Made by a program: the position numbers and the translations under genes
Origin: Cupriavidus taiwanensis
Lineage (GTDB): Bacteria > Pseudomonadota > Gammaproteobacteria > Burkholderiales > Burkholderiaceae
Direction of reading: 5' to 3'
Length of the DNA: 64,000 bases
NCBI RefSeq assembly: GCF_900250115.1
Contig: NZ_LT984803.1
Location: forward strand, 3,003,583-3,067,582
Part shown: positions 51,046 through 61,670 of the stretch, piece after piece
Layout of the letters: each line of letters opens with the position of its first letter
Position numbering within the stretch: the stretch's first letter is position 1
The notes under the pieces: generated by a model
Database searches by the model: none
Told to the model about the DNA's origin: nothing
Seen by the model: the letters and a program-made list of their open reading frames with translations, nothing else

Positions 51046-52283
51046 ACCTTCCCTCCACGCATCAGCACGCGATTTTCATAATCAATGCGAAGCAGGATCG
51101 CCAGCGCCACGCAGTTCATCAGGATGCCCGAGCCGCCATAGCTGACCAGCGGCAGCGTCAGCCCCTTGGTCGGCAGCAAGCCCAGGTTCACACCCATGTT
51201 GATAAAGGTCTGCCAGCCGATCCAGACGCCGATGCCCTTGGCCACCAGGCCGGCAAAGGTGCGGTCCAGCTGCAGCGCGGTGCGGCCGATATTGAAGGCG
51301 CGCCGCACCAGCCAGTAGAACAGCACGATCACCACCAGCACGCCGATAAAGCCGAATTCCTCGCCAATCACGGCGAGGATGAAGTCGGTATGCGCTTCGG
51401 GCAGGTAGTGCAGCTTTTCGATGCTGCCGCCCAGCCCCACGCCGGTCCATTCGCCGCGGCCGAAGGCGATCAGCGAGTGCGTGAGCTGGTAGGCCTTGCC
51501 CAGGGCGTTGCTCTCTTCCCATGGATTCAGGTAGGCAAAGATCCGCTCGCGCCGCCAGGGCGACGCCGTGATCAGCAGCGCGAACGCGCCCACCGCCACC
51601 CCGACCAGCCCGGCGAAAAGCTTGCCGTTGATGCCGCCGAGGAACAGGATGCCCATCGCCACCGCGGCGATCACCAGGAATGCGCCCATGTCGGGCTCCA
51701 GCAGCAGCAGCAGACCCACCACCACCACCGCCACGCCCATCGGCAGGAAGCCCTTGGACACGGTCTGCATCCACTCCTGCTTGCGCACGGTGTAGTTGGC
51801 GGCGTACAGCACCACCGCCAGCTTCATCAGCTCGGACGGCTGGAAGTTCATCACGCCCAGCGGAATCCAGCGCCGCGCGCCGTTCACGCCCTTGCCGACG
51901 AACGGCACCAGCACGATCACCAGCAGGATCAGCGCAACGATAAAGAGCTTGGGCGCGTAGCGGTCCCACACCTTGACCGGCACCTGGAACGCGGCCAGCC
52001 CGACCGACAGGCCGATTCCCAGCGCGAATGCATGCCGCATCAGGAAGTGGCTTTCGCGGTAGTTGGCGTAGCGCGGCGAGTCCGGCAGCGCGATCGAGGC
52101 CGAGTAGACCATCACCAGGCCGAGCGCGAGCAGCACGATCGAGACCCACAGCATGGGCTGGTCGTACTCCATCATGCGCGAGCGGGTCGGCTTGACGCCC
52201 GACACCGCGTCGCGCAGGCCGCCCCAGGCATTGCCGATGGTGGCGCCGATAAATCCGCTGCGCTTGACCTGTGCGTCGTTCAT
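51042..52283 (-). CDS. ftsW: Septal peptidoglycan glycosyltransferase FtsW (SEDS)
   Basis: 413 aa SEDS polymerase with about ten helices that works with FtsI at the septum. ATG 52283 overlaps the murD stop (ATGA); longer frames upstream are spurious. Conserved stretches are [47 protein letters not shown] and [14 protein letters not shown]. The cytoplasmic C-terminus ends [12 protein letters not shown], the segment duplicated just downstream. Confidence 0.97.
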   Translation of the reverse strand: MNDAQVKRSGFIGATIGNAWGGLRDAVSGVKPTRSRMMEYDQPMLWVSIVLLALGLVMVYSASIALPDSPRYANYRESHFLMRHAFALGIGLSVGLAAFQVPVKVWDRYAPKLFIVALILLVIVLVPFVGKGVNGARRWIPLGVMNFQPSELMKLAVVLYAANYTVRKQEWMQTVSKGFLPMGVAVVVVGLLLLLEPDMGAFLVIAAVAMGILFLGGINGKLFAGLVGVAVGAFALLITASPWRRERIFAYLNPWEESNALGKAYQLTHSLIAFGRGEWTGVGLGGSIEKLHYLPEAHTDFILAVIGEEFGFIGVLVVIVLFYWLVRRAFNIGRTALQLDRTFAGLVAKGIGVWIGWQTFINMGVNLGLLPTKGLTLPLVSYGGSGILMNCVALAILLRIDYENRVLMRGGKV

Positions 52284-53791
52284 GGGAGGATCCCCCGGGA
52301 CAGGGCCAGTTCTTCCACCGCGCCGCGGAACACCTCGGCGCGATGCACGTAGTTGCGGAACATGTCCAGGCTGGCGCACGCCGGCGACAGCAGCACCGCA
52401 TCGCCAGCCTGGGCCAGCGTGGCGGCCTGCGTCAACGCTTGCTCCAGCGTGGCGGCGTCGACCAAGGTGGCGCCACTGCCCTGCAGCGCATCGCGCAGCT
52501 CAGGCGCGGCGCGGCCGATCAGCACCACCGCGCGCGCGTACTGTCCCACCGGCGCGGCCAGCGGCGAGAAATCCTGTCCCTTGCCCTCGCCCCCGGCGAT
52601 CAGCACCACGCGCTTGTCCAGGCCCGACAGCGCGGCCACGGTCGCGCCCACGTTGGTGCCCTTGCTGTCGTCGAAATACTCGACGTCGTCGATGGTGGCG
52701 ACCCACTCGACGCGGTGCGGCTCGCCGCGGTATTCGCGCAGGCCGTGCAGCAGTGCGTTCAGCGGCAGGTCGATGGCCCGGCACAGCGCCAGCGCGGCCA
52801 TCGCGTTGGTGGCGTTGTGCATGCCGCGGATATGCAGCGCGTCGGCTGGCATCAGCCGCTTGTGGCGCACCGGCACCGCTTCCGGCGCGGCCTCGGCGGA
52901 CTTGCGGCGGCGCGGCTTGCCCTCCCCTTCCGCGTCGGGATCGGGCTCGGCCAGCACCAGCCAGGGCATGCCGCCCTCGCGCAGGATGCCGAAGCTGCCC
53001 GGCACCTCGGGCAGGTCGATGCCGAAGGTCACCGGCGCGGAGCCGGGGCGCGCCATGTCCAGCGTCAGGCGGTCGTTGCGGTTCAGCACCTGCACGCACG
53101 CGCTGCCGGCCGGGCCGAAGATGCGCGCCTTGGACGCGGCGTAGGCTTCCATCGAGCCGTGCCAGTCGAGGTGGTCCTGCGTCACGTTGAGCACGGTGGC
53201 GGCATGGGGCGCCAGCGTATGGGTGGTTTCCAGCTGGAAGCTCGACAGCTCCAGCACCCAGACCTCCGGCAGCGACGCCGCGGCGATGCAGGCCGACAGC
53301 TTGTCCAGCGCCGACGGGCTGATATTGCCGGCCACCGCCACGCTCTTGCCGGCGCGCTCGACCAGCCGGCCGGTCAGCGCGGTGGTGGTGGTCTTGCCGT
53401 TGGTGCCGGTGATCGCCAGCAGCTTCGGCGCATAGCCGGACTCGGCTTCGAGGTGGCGCAGCGCGCGCACGAACAGCTCGATCTCGCCCCACACCGGGAT
53501 GCCGCGCGCCTGCGCCGCGGCCAGCAGCGCGCCGGTGGCGGGCTCGAGCGGCGACAGGCCGGGGCTGATCGCCACCAGGCCGATGCCGTCGAGCAGGCTT
53601 TCGGCAAACGGGCCGCCGACGAATTCGGCCGAAGTCAGCTCGGCCTGCAGGAACACAAGGTTGGCGGGCGCCTCGCGCGTGTCGGCCACGCGCACCGCGC
53701 AGCCGTTCAGGCCACACCAGCGCGCCATGGCCAGCCCCGACTCGCCGAGGCCCAGTACCAGCACATGAGGTTTTTGCAGCTCGCCAAACAC
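52280..53791 (-). CDS. murD: UDP-N-acetylmuramoylalanine--D-glutamate ligase
   Basis: 503 aa, longer than E. coli MurD (438). [15 protein letters not shown] is the UDP site, [14 protein letters not shown] the ATP loop, and [15 protein letters not shown] and [15 protein letters not shown] are Mur ligase motifs. About 35 extra residues, acidic then basic ([16 protein letters not shown]), are inserted in the central domain. It precedes ftsW by a 4-nt overlap. Confidence 0.96.
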   Translation of the reverse strand: MFGELQKPHVLVLGLGESGLAMARWCGLNGCAVRVADTREAPANLVFLQAELTSAEFVGGPFAESLLDGIGLVAISPGLSPLEPATGALLAAAQARGIPVWGEIELFVRALRHLEAESGYAPKLLAITGTNGKTTTTALTGRLVERAGKSVAVAGNISPSALDKLSACIAAASLPEVWVLELSSFQLETTHTLAPHAATVLNVTQDHLDWHGSMEAYAASKARIFGPAGSACVQVLNRNDRLTLDMARPGSAPVTFGIDLPEVPGSFGILREGGMPWLVLAEPDPDAEGEGKPRRRKSAEAAPEAVPVRHKRLMPADALHIRGMHNATNAMAALALCRAIDLPLNALLHGLREYRGEPHRVEWVATIDDVEYFDDSKGTNVGATVAALSGLDKRVVLIAGGEGKGQDFSPLAAPVGQYARAVVLIGRAAPELRDALQGSGATLVDAATLEQALTQAATLAQAGDAVLLSPACASLDMFRNYVHRAEVFRGAVEELALSRGILP

Positions 53792-53855
53792 TTCGATTTC
53801 CTGCCTTTGGTTTCCTGTATCGATAAAGCCGCGCCGTTTCAGCGCAGCGTCTTTC

Positions 53856-55025
53856 TTAACGCAGCTTGAGCGTCGACAACCCGATCAGCACCAGCAGCAT
53901 GGTGATGATCCAGAACCGCACCGTGACCTGCGTTTCCTTCCAGCCGCCCAGTTCGAAATGGTGATGCAGCGGCGCCATGCGGAACAGCCGCCTGCCCTCG
54001 CCATAGCGGCGCTTGGTGAGCTTGAACCAGGTGACCTGCGCCATCACCGACAGCGTTTCGACCACGAAGATGCCGCCCATCACGAACAGCACGATCTCCT
54101 GGCGCACGATCACCGCCACCGTGCCCAGCGCGCCACCCAGCGCCAGCGCGCCGACGTCGCCCATGAACACCTGGGCCGGATGCGCGTTGAACCAGAGGAA
54201 GGCCAGCCCCGCCCCGCCCAGCGCCGAGCAGAAGATCAGCAGCTCGCCCGCGCCCGGGATATGCGGGAACAGCAGGTACTTGCTGTAGACCGCGTTGCCC
54301 ATCACATAGGCAAACACGCCCAGCCCGCCGCCGACCAGCACCACCGGCATGATCACCAGGCCGTCCAGGCCGTCGGTCAGGTTGACGGCGTTGCTCGAGC
54401 CCACGATCACCAGGTAGGTCAGCACGATGAAGCCGGCCACGCCCAGCGGATAGCTGATCTCCTTGAAGAAGGGCACGATCAGGTTGGACTTGTACGGCAT
54501 GTCCAGCGACAGCCCGCCCTCGACCCAGTTCAGGAACAGCTCCCAGACCCGCACGTTGCTGCTCTCGGACACCGAGAAGGCCAGGTAGACCGCGGCCACC
54601 AGGCCGATCAGGGTCTGCCAGAAAAACTTCTCGCGGCTCGACATGCCGCGCGGGTCGCGATACACCACCTTGCGGTAGTCGTCGACCCAGCCGATCGCGC
54701 CGTAGCCGAAGGTGACCAGCATCACCACCCAGATAAAGCGGTTGCCCCAGTCGCACCACAGCAGCGTCGACACCGCGATCGACACCAGCACCAGCACGCC
54801 GCCCATGGTGGGCGTGCCGGACTTGACCAAATGCGTTTGCGGGCCGATGGTGCGCACCGCCTGGCCGACCTTCAGCTCGGTCAGCTTGCGGATCACCCAC
54901 GGCCCGAACGCCAGGCCGATCACCAGCGCGGTGACGTTGGCCATCACCGCGCGGAAAGTCAGGTAGTTGACGACCCGGAGGAAGCTGTAGTCGTTTTGCA
55001 GCCACTGGGCCAGAGCCAATAACAT
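53856..55025 (-). CDS. mraY: Phospho-N-acetylmuramoyl-pentapeptide transferase
   Basis: 389 aa, ten-helix membrane enzyme making lipid [32 protein letters not shown] (catalytic Asp pair), [14 protein letters not shown] and [20 protein letters not shown] are conserved. The final His-rich loop [13 protein letters not shown] is present. It begins 13 nt after murF. Confidence 0.97.
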   Translation of the reverse strand: MLLALAQWLQNDYSFLRVVNYLTFRAVMANVTALVIGLAFGPWVIRKLTELKVGQAVRTIGPQTHLVKSGTPTMGGVLVLVSIAVSTLLWCDWGNRFIWVVMLVTFGYGAIGWVDDYRKVVYRDPRGMSSREKFFWQTLIGLVAAVYLAFSVSESSNVRVWELFLNWVEGGLSLDMPYKSNLIVPFFKEISYPLGVAGFIVLTYLVIVGSSNAVNLTDGLDGLVIMPVVLVGGGLGVFAYVMGNAVYSKYLLFPHIPGAGELLIFCSALGGAGLAFLWFNAHPAQVFMGDVGALALGGALGTVAVIVRQEIVLFVMGGIFVVETLSVMAQVTWFKLTKRRYGEGRRLFRMAPLHHHFELGGWKETQVTVRFWIITMLLVLIGLSTLKLR

Positions 55026-55038
55026 CGTGTTGTCTTAT

Positions 55039-56439
55039 TTAGTGTGCGGAAGTGTCTGCGACCAGCGCCGCGACCATCCGTTCCATGCGCATGAAGCGCG
55101 ATCCCTTCACCAGCACGGCGCCCGCTTGCGCCACCATGCCCCCGCTGTCTTCCTCCAAGGCCTTGGCCAGGTCTTCCGCGCTGCCGAAATGGCGCCCGTT
55201 GGCGCCGAACGCCCGCACCGCATGCACCGCCAGCGCGCCGGTGGCCCACAGCACGTCGATGCCGCGCGCCTGGGCATAGGCACCGATCTCTTCGTGGAAC
55301 GCCGGCCCCTGGTCGCCTACTTCGCCCATGTCGCCCAGCACCAGCACGCGCGGCGCGGCAAAGCCGGCCAGCACGTCGATGGCGGCGCGCATCGAGTCGG
55401 GGTTGGCGTTGTAGGTGTCGTCGACCACCACCGTGCCGGCCGGCGTGTACTTGACCTGCAGCCGTCCCTTCACGGGCTTGAACTCCTCCAGGCCCGCCTG
55501 GATTGCCGGCACGCGCACGCCCGCGGCGAGCGCGCAGGCGATCGCCGCCAGCGCGTTGCGCACGTTGTGCTCGCCCAGCAGCGCCAGCCGCACCTCGAAG
55601 GCATGGCCCGGCGCGCGCACCTGCATCACCTGCACGCCGTCGACCAGTTCCACGGTGGCGTGCACGTCGGCCTGCTGCGAGGTGCCGAACGACAGCACGC
55701 GGCGGGTGGCCGCGGCCGCGCGCCACACCGGGGCGTAGGCGCCGCCGCTTTCCGCATCGAGCGGGAACACCGCGACGCCGTCGGCCGGCAGCGCCGCGAT
55801 CGCGGCGGCGTGCTCGTGCGCCACGGCTTCCACGCTGACCATGAATTCCTGGTGCTCGCGCTGGGCGTTGGTGATCACCGCCACGGTGGGCTGGGCGATG
55901 CCGGCCAGGTAGACGGTCTCGCCCGGATGGTTCATGCCGAGCTCCAGCACCGCCAGCTGGTGCGTGGCGCGCAGGCGCAGCACCGTCAGCGGCAGGCCGA
56001 TATCGTTGTTGAGGTTGCCGCCGGTGGCCAGGCGCTGGTCCTCGCCGACGGCCGCGGCAAAGATCGCCGCGATCATTTCCTTGACCGTGGTCTTGCCATT
56101 GCTGCCGGTCACCGCCACCGCCGGCAGCGTGAACTGGCGGCGCCAGCCCGCGCCAAGCTGGCCCAGCGCCATGCGCGTGTCCGGCGCGACGATGGCCGGC
56201 ACCCCGGCATCGACTTCGCGGCTCACCAGCACCGCGGCGGCGCCGCGCGCGACCACGTCGGCGATGAAGTCATGCGCATCGAAGCGCTCGCCCCGCAGCG
56301 CCACGAACAGGTCGCCGGGCTCGACGCTGCGGCTGTCGGTATGCACGCGCGCGAACGGCACGGCGGCGTCGCCGCAAATGCGCGCGCCGGCGATCCAGCC
56401 GGCCGCTTGCTGCAAGGTGGTCATGGTGGTCTGGCTCAT
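55039..56439 (-). CDS. murF: UDP-MurNAc-tripeptide--D-alanyl-D-alanine ligase
   Basis: 466 aa Mur ligase that adds D-Ala-D-Ala from DdlB. TGSNGKTTVKEMIAAIFAAA-type ATP loop (TGSNGKTTVKEM), TNAQREHQEFM and DDTYNANPDSMRAAIDVLA (motif DDTYNANPDSM). ATG overlaps the murE stop by 4 nt. Confidence 0.97.
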   Translation of the reverse strand: MSQTTMTTLQQAAGWIAGARICGDAAVPFARVHTDSRSVEPGDLFVALRGERFDAHDFIADVVARGAAAVLVSREVDAGVPAIVAPDTRMALGQLGAGWRRQFTLPAVAVTGSNGKTTVKEMIAAIFAAAVGEDQRLATGGNLNNDIGLPLTVLRLRATHQLAVLELGMNHPGETVYLAGIAQPTVAVITNAQREHQEFMVSVEAVAHEHAAAIAALPADGVAVFPLDAESGGAYAPVWRAAAATRRVLSFGTSQQADVHATVELVDGVQVMQVRAPGHAFEVRLALLGEHNVRNALAAIACALAAGVRVPAIQAGLEEFKPVKGRLQVKYTPAGTVVVDDTYNANPDSMRAAIDVLAGFAAPRVLVLGDMGEVGDQGPAFHEEIGAYAQARGIDVLWATGALAVHAVRAFGANGRHFGSAEDLAKALEEDSGGMVAQAGAVLVKGSRFMRMERMVAALVADTSAH

Positions 56440-58001
56440 GCCGATACTCCGCGCGTGGCCAGTGCCAGCCGTACGTGTTCGCGATCCGAGAACGGGCGCT
56501 TGCGGCCCTGGATCTCCTGGGTGGCCTCATGGCCCTTGCCCGCCACCAGCACCACGTCGGCCGGCGCCGCGTGCCGCACGGCATAGAGGATGGCGGCGGC
56601 GCGGTCTTCGATCTGGCGCCCGCGCGCGCGCTCGGCCATGCCGTCGGCAATCGCGTCGAGGATCTCCTGCGGGTCTTCGCTGCGCGGGTTGTCGCTGGTC
56701 AGCACGATTTCGTCGGCCAGGCGCTCGGCGACGGCGCCCATCAGCGGGCGCTTGATCGGGTCGCGGTCGCCGCCGCAGCCGAACACGCACCACAGGCGGC
56801 CGTTGCGCGCCTGCGCCACCGGGCGCAGTGCGGCCAGCGTCTGCTCGAGCGCGTCAGGGGTGTGGGCGTAGTCGACCACCGCCAGCGGCGCCTGCGCGGC
56901 GTCGTGGCCGGCCCCGAACAGCTCCATGCGTCCTTCCACCGGCGCAAGCGCGCGCAGCGCGGCAATCGCCGCGTCCCACGCCACGCCGTTGGCCAGCGCC
57001 GCGCCCAGCACCGCCAGCAGGTTGCTGACATTGAAGGCACCGATCATCGGCGTGGCCATCTCGGCGTGGCCGAAGCTGCCGTCGATATGGAAGGCGGTGC
57101 CGGTGGCGGTGGCGCGCAAGTTGGTGGCGCGCAGCCATGCGCCGCGCTGGCCGCGCACCGTGGCGGCGGCAGGGCCGTCGATGCCGTATTCGATCACGTG
57201 CGGCGCGGCCACGGCGGCGGCGTCGGCTGCCAGCAGGCGCCGGCCCATGGCGTCGTCGCGGTTGATCACCGCGGTGCGCAGGCCGTCCCAGCGGAACAGG
57301 CGCGCCTTGGCGGCCTCGTACTCGGCCATCGAGCCGTGGTAGTCGAGGTGGTCCTGGGTCAGGTTGGTCAGCACCACCACCGAAAAATGCGTGCCGGCCA
57401 CGCGCTCCTGCTCGAGGCCGTGCGACGACACTTCCATCGCCACGGCGCGCGCGCCGGCGTCGTGCAGCGTGGCCAGGCTGGCCTGTAGCTGCACCGCGTC
57501 GGGCGTGGTGAAGCCGGTGGCCTGCAGCGCGTCGGGGAAGCCGGTGCCGAGCGTGCCGATGGCCGCGCAGGGCGTGCCGGTGCCCTGCAGCACGCGCGCC
57601 AGCCACTGGCTGCATGAGGTCTTGCCATTGGTGCCGGTGATGCCGGTCACGGCCAGGCCGCGCGCCGGGTTGCCGTGCCAGCCAGCGGCGATCGGGCCTG
57701 CCAGCTGGTGCAGGCGGCTCACGGCCAGGTGCGGCACGGCGTCGCCGAAGGGCCAGTCGAAGCCGTCGGCCTCGTACACCACGGCGCCGGCGCCGGCGGC
57801 GATCGCCTGCGCGATATAGGGCCGGCCGTCGGTGGCGAGGCGGTCGTTGCCCAGCACGTAGGCGAAGAACACATCGCCGCGCGCCAGGCGCCGGGTATCG
57901 CCGGTCAGCTGCGCCGCGGCGGCCACGTTGGTACGCAGCCAGGCCAGCGCGTTGCTGGCCTGGGCGGTGACCTCGAGGGGAAGCAGGGGCTTGGCCGTCA
58001 T
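56436..58001 (-). CDS. murE: UDP-MurNAc-L-Ala-D-Glu--2,6-diaminopimelate ligase
   Basis: 521 aa. ATP loop [34 protein letters not shown] and the DAP-specific loop TSDNPRSEDP (DNPR signature of mDAP-adding enzymes). This fits Gram-negative mDAP peptidoglycan. It starts 10 nt after the ftsI stop. Confidence 0.97.
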   Translation of the reverse strand: MTAKPLLPLEVTAQASNALAWLRTNVAAAAQLTGDTRRLARGDVFFAYVLGNDRLATDGRPYIAQAIAAGAGAVVYEADGFDWPFGDAVPHLAVSRLHQLAGPIAAGWHGNPARGLAVTGITGTNGKTSCSQWLARVLQGTGTPCAAIGTLGTGFPDALQATGFTTPDAVQLQASLATLHDAGARAVAMEVSSHGLEQERVAGTHFSVVVLTNLTQDHLDYHGSMAEYEAAKARLFRWDGLRTAVINRDDAMGRRLLAADAAAVAAPHVIEYGIDGPAAATVRGQRGAWLRATNLRATATGTAFHIDGSFGHAEMATPMIGAFNVSNLLAVLGAALANGVAWDAAIAALRALAPVEGRMELFGAGHDAAQAPLAVVDYAHTPDALEQTLAALRPVAQARNGRLWCVFGCGGDRDPIKRPLMGAVAERLADEIVLTSDNPRSEDPQEILDAIADGMAERARGRQIEDRAAAILYAVRHAAPADVVLVAGKGHEATQEIQGRKRPFSDREHVRLALATRGVSA

Positions 58002-58011
58002 CGGATCGATC

Positions 58012-59817
58012 TCATTGGGTCGAGCTCCACGGTTCGCTTTCCTGAACCTTGTCGCTGACCACCAGCTGGCGGATCGGCGAATCGGGCTGGACGTTCAGTG
58101 CGCGCAGCGTGCCGCCGGTGATGGCTGCGAACGCCGGGCCGGCCACCAGGCCGCCGTAGTGGCTGCCGGCGGTGGGCTCGTCCACGCTGACGGCAACGAT
58201 GATGCGCGGGTTCGACATCGGCGCCAGGCCGATGAACGAGGCGCGGTACTTGCTGCGGTTGTAGCCGCGCCCTTCATGCTTGTAGGCGGTGCCGGTCTTG
58301 CCGCCGACGCGGTAGCCCATCACCTGCGCCTCGGGCGCGGTGCCACCGGGCGCGGTCACGGTTTCCATCATCGCGCGCACGTCGCGCGCCACCTGCGGCG
58401 ACAGGATGCGCTCGCCGGTGGCGGGGCCGTTGGTGCGGAACATCGTCACCGGGATCAGTTCGCCGTCATGGGCGAAGATGGTGTAGGCATGCGCCATCTG
58501 GAACAGCGACACCGACAGGCCGTAGCCGTACGACATGGTGGCCTGCTCGATCGGGCGCCAGCTCTTGTACGGGCGCACGCGTCCGGCGACCGCGCCGGGG
58601 AAGCCGATCTTGGGCGCCTGCCCCAGGCCGATGCTGGTGTACATGTCCCACATTTCCTGCGGCTTCATCATCATCGCGATCTTGGTCGTGCCGATGTTGG
58701 ACGACTTCTGGATCACGCCGGTGACGGTGAGCGCGCCGTAGTTGTGGGTATCGGTGATGGTGGCGCCTTCGAAGTTGTACTTGCCGGTGGTGGCGATCAC
58801 CGTCGACGGCGACACGCGCTTGAGCTGCAGCGCCAGCCCCACCGTGATCGGCTTCATCATCGAGCCGGGCTCGAAGGTGTCGGTCAGCACGCGGTTGCGC
58901 AGCTGCTCGCCCGACAGCCGGGTGCGGTCGTTGGGGTTGTAGGTGGGCCAGTTGGCCAGCGCCAGCACCTCGCCGGTCTGGGCGTCGAGCACCACCGCAC
59001 TGGCGGCCTTGGCCTTGTGCTTGTCGACCACGGCCTTGAGCTCGTTGTAGGCCAGGTACTGGATCTTGGCGTCGATCGACAGCTGGATGTCCTCGCCGTC
59101 GCGCGGGGTCTTCAGCACGCCGATGTCCTCGACCACGCGGCCGAGCCGGTCCTTGATCACCTGGCGCGCGCCGGCGCGGCCGGCCAGGCCGCTCTCGCGC
59201 GCCAGCTCGACCCCTTCCTGGCCGCGGTCCTCGACGTTGGTGAAGCCGACGATATGCGCCATCGCCTCCCCTTCCGGGTAGAAGCGCTTGTATTCGCGGG
59301 TCTGGTGGATGCCTTCGATCTTCAGCGCGGCGATCTTGTCGGCGACGTCGGGCAGCACCTGGCGCTTCAGATAGACAAAGCCCTTGTCCTCGGACAGCTT
59401 CTTGCCCAGGTCCTTCTCGGACATGCCGAGCAGCCGGGCCAGCTGGCGGATCTTGCCGGCCTCGACCTGGTTGGGCACGTCCTCGGGCACCGCCCAGATC
59501 GCCTTGACCGGCAGGCTCGTGGCCAGCACCAGGCCGTTGCGGTCCAGAATCTTGCCGCGCGTGGCCGGCAATTCGAGCGTGCGCTGGAAGCGCTTCTTGC
59601 CCTCGGCCTCGTAGAACTGGTTGCCGGGCCCCTGGATCCACGCGGCGCGCACGGCGAGCGCGACGAACGCGGCGAACATCAGGAACACCACCAGCTTGGA
59701 GCGCCACATCGGCAGGCGCAGGCCCAGCACCGGGCTGGCGGCGAACTGGCCGCTGCGCGGGCGCGAGGCGGTGCCGTTGCGGTCACGGCGGGGCGGGTTG
59801 GGGCGGGCCATGCTCAT
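58012..59817 (-). CDS. ftsI: Penicillin-binding protein 3, septal transpeptidase FtsI
   Basis: 601 aa. One N-terminal helix (LVVFLMFAAFVALAVRAAW), a pedestal domain, then the transpeptidase with SxxK in EPGSMMKPITV (Ser near 316), SSN in QKSSNIGTT (about 370) and KTG in VGGKTGTAYK (about 507). ATG 59817 shares its A with the ftsL stop (TGATG); a second ATG lies two codons later. Confidence 0.97.
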   Translation of the reverse strand: MSMARPNPPRRDRNGTASRPRSGQFAASPVLGLRLPMWRSKLVVFLMFAAFVALAVRAAWIQGPGNQFYEAEGKKRFQRTLELPATRGKILDRNGLVLATSLPVKAIWAVPEDVPNQVEAGKIRQLARLLGMSEKDLGKKLSEDKGFVYLKRQVLPDVADKIAALKIEGIHQTREYKRFYPEGEAMAHIVGFTNVEDRGQEGVELARESGLAGRAGARQVIKDRLGRVVEDIGVLKTPRDGEDIQLSIDAKIQYLAYNELKAVVDKHKAKAASAVVLDAQTGEVLALANWPTYNPNDRTRLSGEQLRNRVLTDTFEPGSMMKPITVGLALQLKRVSPSTVIATTGKYNFEGATITDTHNYGALTVTGVIQKSSNIGTTKIAMMMKPQEMWDMYTSIGLGQAPKIGFPGAVAGRVRPYKSWRPIEQATMSYGYGLSVSLFQMAHAYTIFAHDGELIPVTMFRTNGPATGERILSPQVARDVRAMMETVTAPGGTAPEAQVMGYRVGGKTGTAYKHEGRGYNRSKYRASFIGLAPMSNPRIIVAVSVDEPTAGSHYGGLVAGPAFAAITGGTLRALNVQPDSPIRQLVVSDKVQESEPWSSTQ

Positions 59818-60128
59818 CAGCGCGCCTCCGCTGCGCTGGCCGGCGCCGACGGTGCCGGCGGCAGCACGATGCCGGACAGGTACTGGGTCTTGCCGGGGTT
59901 GACCGGCGCCATCTTCAGCTGCGCGCGCGCCGCCTCGGCAATGCGGGCGCTCTTGCCCAGCGCGCTCTGCTGGTATTGCAGGCGCGACCAGTCGATATCG
60001 AGCTGCCTTTCTTCCGCCTGGGCCCGCTCCAGCGCGACGAACAGCGTGCGCGCCTGGTGCTGCGCGCTCACCAGCGACAGCGCGCACAGGATCAGCGCGG
60101 CCAGCAGGAAGAAGGTCAGGCGGTTCAT
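59817..60128 (-). CDS. ftsL: Cell division protein FtsL
   Basis: 103 aa bitopic protein: short cytoplasmic end, one helix ([20 protein letters not shown]) and a coiled-coil periplasmic domain ([19 protein letters not shown]). It forms the FtsQLB complex that activates FtsWI. The gene overlaps rsmH by 4 nt and ftsI by 1 nt. Confidence 0.93.
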   Translation of the reverse strand: MNRLTFFLLAALILCALSLVSAQHQARTLFVALERAQAEERQLDIDWSRLQYQQSALGKSARIAEAARAQLKMAPVNPGKTQYLSGIVLPPAPSAPASAAEAR

Positions 60129-61126
60129 GCGCGCGTACCTCCGCCAGCGGTTGACACAGCCGGGGCCAGCTTCTCGGCCACGCGCATCACCGCCGAGCGC
60201 GCGCGCGGGTTGGCGGCCACCTCTGCGGCGCCCGGCTTGAAGCGGCCGAGCAGGCGCAGCGTCGGCTGCGGCAGGTCGGCCGCGCGCAGCGGCGCGCGGC
60301 GCAGCGCCGGGTCGGCATCCTGCTGGGGACGGGCGCGCGCCGCCATGAACCGCTTGACGATGCGGTCCTCCAGCGAATGGAAGCTGATCACCACCAGGCG
60401 TCCCCCTACCTGCAGCAGGTCATACGCCGCCTTCAGCCCTCTTTCGAGGTCCTCAAGCTCTTGATTGACGTGAATCCGTAGAGCCTGAAAGGTGCGGGTC
60501 GCAGGGTCCTGACCCTTCTCGCGTGTTTTGACGGCTTTCGCCACGAGCGCGGCAAGGTCGGCAGTAGTGGCGATGGGTCCGCCATCGCCGGATTCGCTCC
60601 GGCGAGCAACAATCGCCTTTGCAATCTGTACAGCAAACCGTTCTTCCCCATAGTCTCGTATCACCCTGGCAATGTCCTGCTCATCCGCCTGCGCCAGCCA
60701 CTGTGCGGCAGTGATGCCGCGCGTGGTGTCCATGCGCATGTCCAGCGGGCCCTCGAAACGAAAGGAAAACCCCCTCGCCGCCTCGTCGATCTGGGGCGAG
60801 CTGATCCCCAGGTCGAGCAGCACGCCGGCAACATGGCCGCGCCCCGCCAGGCGTTCCGCCATGGCTGCAAAGCTCGCGTGCTCAATGGAGAAGCGGGCAT
60901 CCTTGATGGTGCCCGCTTCTGCGATTGCTGCTGGGTCCTTGTCGAACGCAACCAGGGCCCCGTCTGGCCCCAGCCGGGCCAGTACCGCCCGGCTGTGCCC
61001 TCCCCTGCCGAAGGTGCCGTCGACATAAACCCCGTCGGGCCGCCAGACCAGGGCGTCGACGGCCTCGTCCAGCAGCACGGTGCGATGCTGCAAGGCGGGG
61101 GTTGCCGGGGTTCCGGTAGGACTCAT
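60125..61126 (-). CDS. rsmH: 16S rRNA m4C1402 methyltransferase RsmH
   Basis: 333 aa. SAM motif [16 protein letters not shown] (residues 34-48) and [20 protein letters not shown]. Pairs with RsmI to modify C1402 in the ribosomal P site. Codon usage is unusual: over about 60430-60690 about 40 percent of codons end in A or T (hand count 35 of 88), unlike the flanking genes, although the protein motifs stay intact. Confidence 0.95.
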   Translation of the reverse strand: MSPTGTPATPALQHRTVLLDEAVDALVWRPDGVYVDGTFGRGGHSRAVLARLGPDGALVAFDKDPAAIAEAGTIKDARFSIEHASFAAMAERLAGRGHVAGVLLDLGISSPQIDEAARGFSFRFEGPLDMRMDTTRGITAAQWLAQADEQDIARVIRDYGEERFAVQIAKAIVARRSESGDGGPIATTADLAALVAKAVKTREKGQDPATRTFQALRIHVNQELEDLERGLKAAYDLLQVGGRLVVISFHSLEDRIVKRFMAARARPQQDADPALRRAPLRAADLPQPTLRLLGRFKPGAAEVAANPRARSAVMRVAEKLAPAVSTAGGGTRA

Positions 61127-61133
61127 GACCTCT

Positions 61134-61562
61134 TCAGAAAGAGAAATTCTTCAATGCTTCGGGCATGCCCTGCGCCATCGCCTGCTGTTCCTTGGCGGCG
61201 TAGGTTGCGGCATCCCACACTTCGAAATGGCTGCCCATGCCGAGCAGCATGACTTCCTTGTCGAGCATGGCGGCACTGCGCAGCTCCGGTGCGATCAGCA
61301 CCCGGCCCGCGCCGTCCATATCCACGTCGGCGGCGTTGCCCAGGAAGATGCGCTTCCACCAGTGCGCATCCATCGGCAGCGCTGCAATGCGCGTGCGGAA
61401 GTTTTCCCACTCGGGCCGGGGAAACAGCAGCAGGCAGCCATCCGGGTGCTTGGTCAGCGTCACCCGGCCTTCGGCCTGCTGTTGCAGCGCTTCGCGATGC
61501 CGCGACGGAATCGACATCCGCCCCTTGGCATCCAGCGACAGCGCCGATGCTCCCTGAAACAA
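61134..61562 (-). CDS. mraZ: Transcriptional regulator MraZ
   Basis: 142 aa with two SpoVT-AbrB-type repeats ([19 protein letters not shown] and [16 protein letters not shown]). It represses the dcw cluster, including itself. Starts at TTG 61562 ([11 protein letters not shown]), with GGGGAG in good position upstream. A repeat array matching its known type of operator lies 109-144 nt before the start. Confidence 0.94.
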   Translation of the reverse strand: MFQGASALSLDAKGRMSIPSRHREALQQQAEGRVTLTKHPDGCLLLFPRPEWENFRTRIAALPMDAHWWKRIFLGNAADVDMDGAGRVLIAPELRSAAMLDKEVMLLGMGSHFEVWDAATYAAKEQQAMAQGMPEALKNFSF

Positions 61563-61670
61563 GCTCGCTCCCCGTCCACGCCGGCCTTGCGAACGGTTCG
61601 CCGGCCGGCCTGCGCGTGAATCCTTCCGTTCCGGCTATGGTGAGAATCATCCCACGGCCGGGGCCCAATT

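Noticed and set aside
48428..51145. 905-codon plus-strand frame opposite murC-murG
   Set aside because: Runs across several real genes on the other strand; no recognisable motifs.
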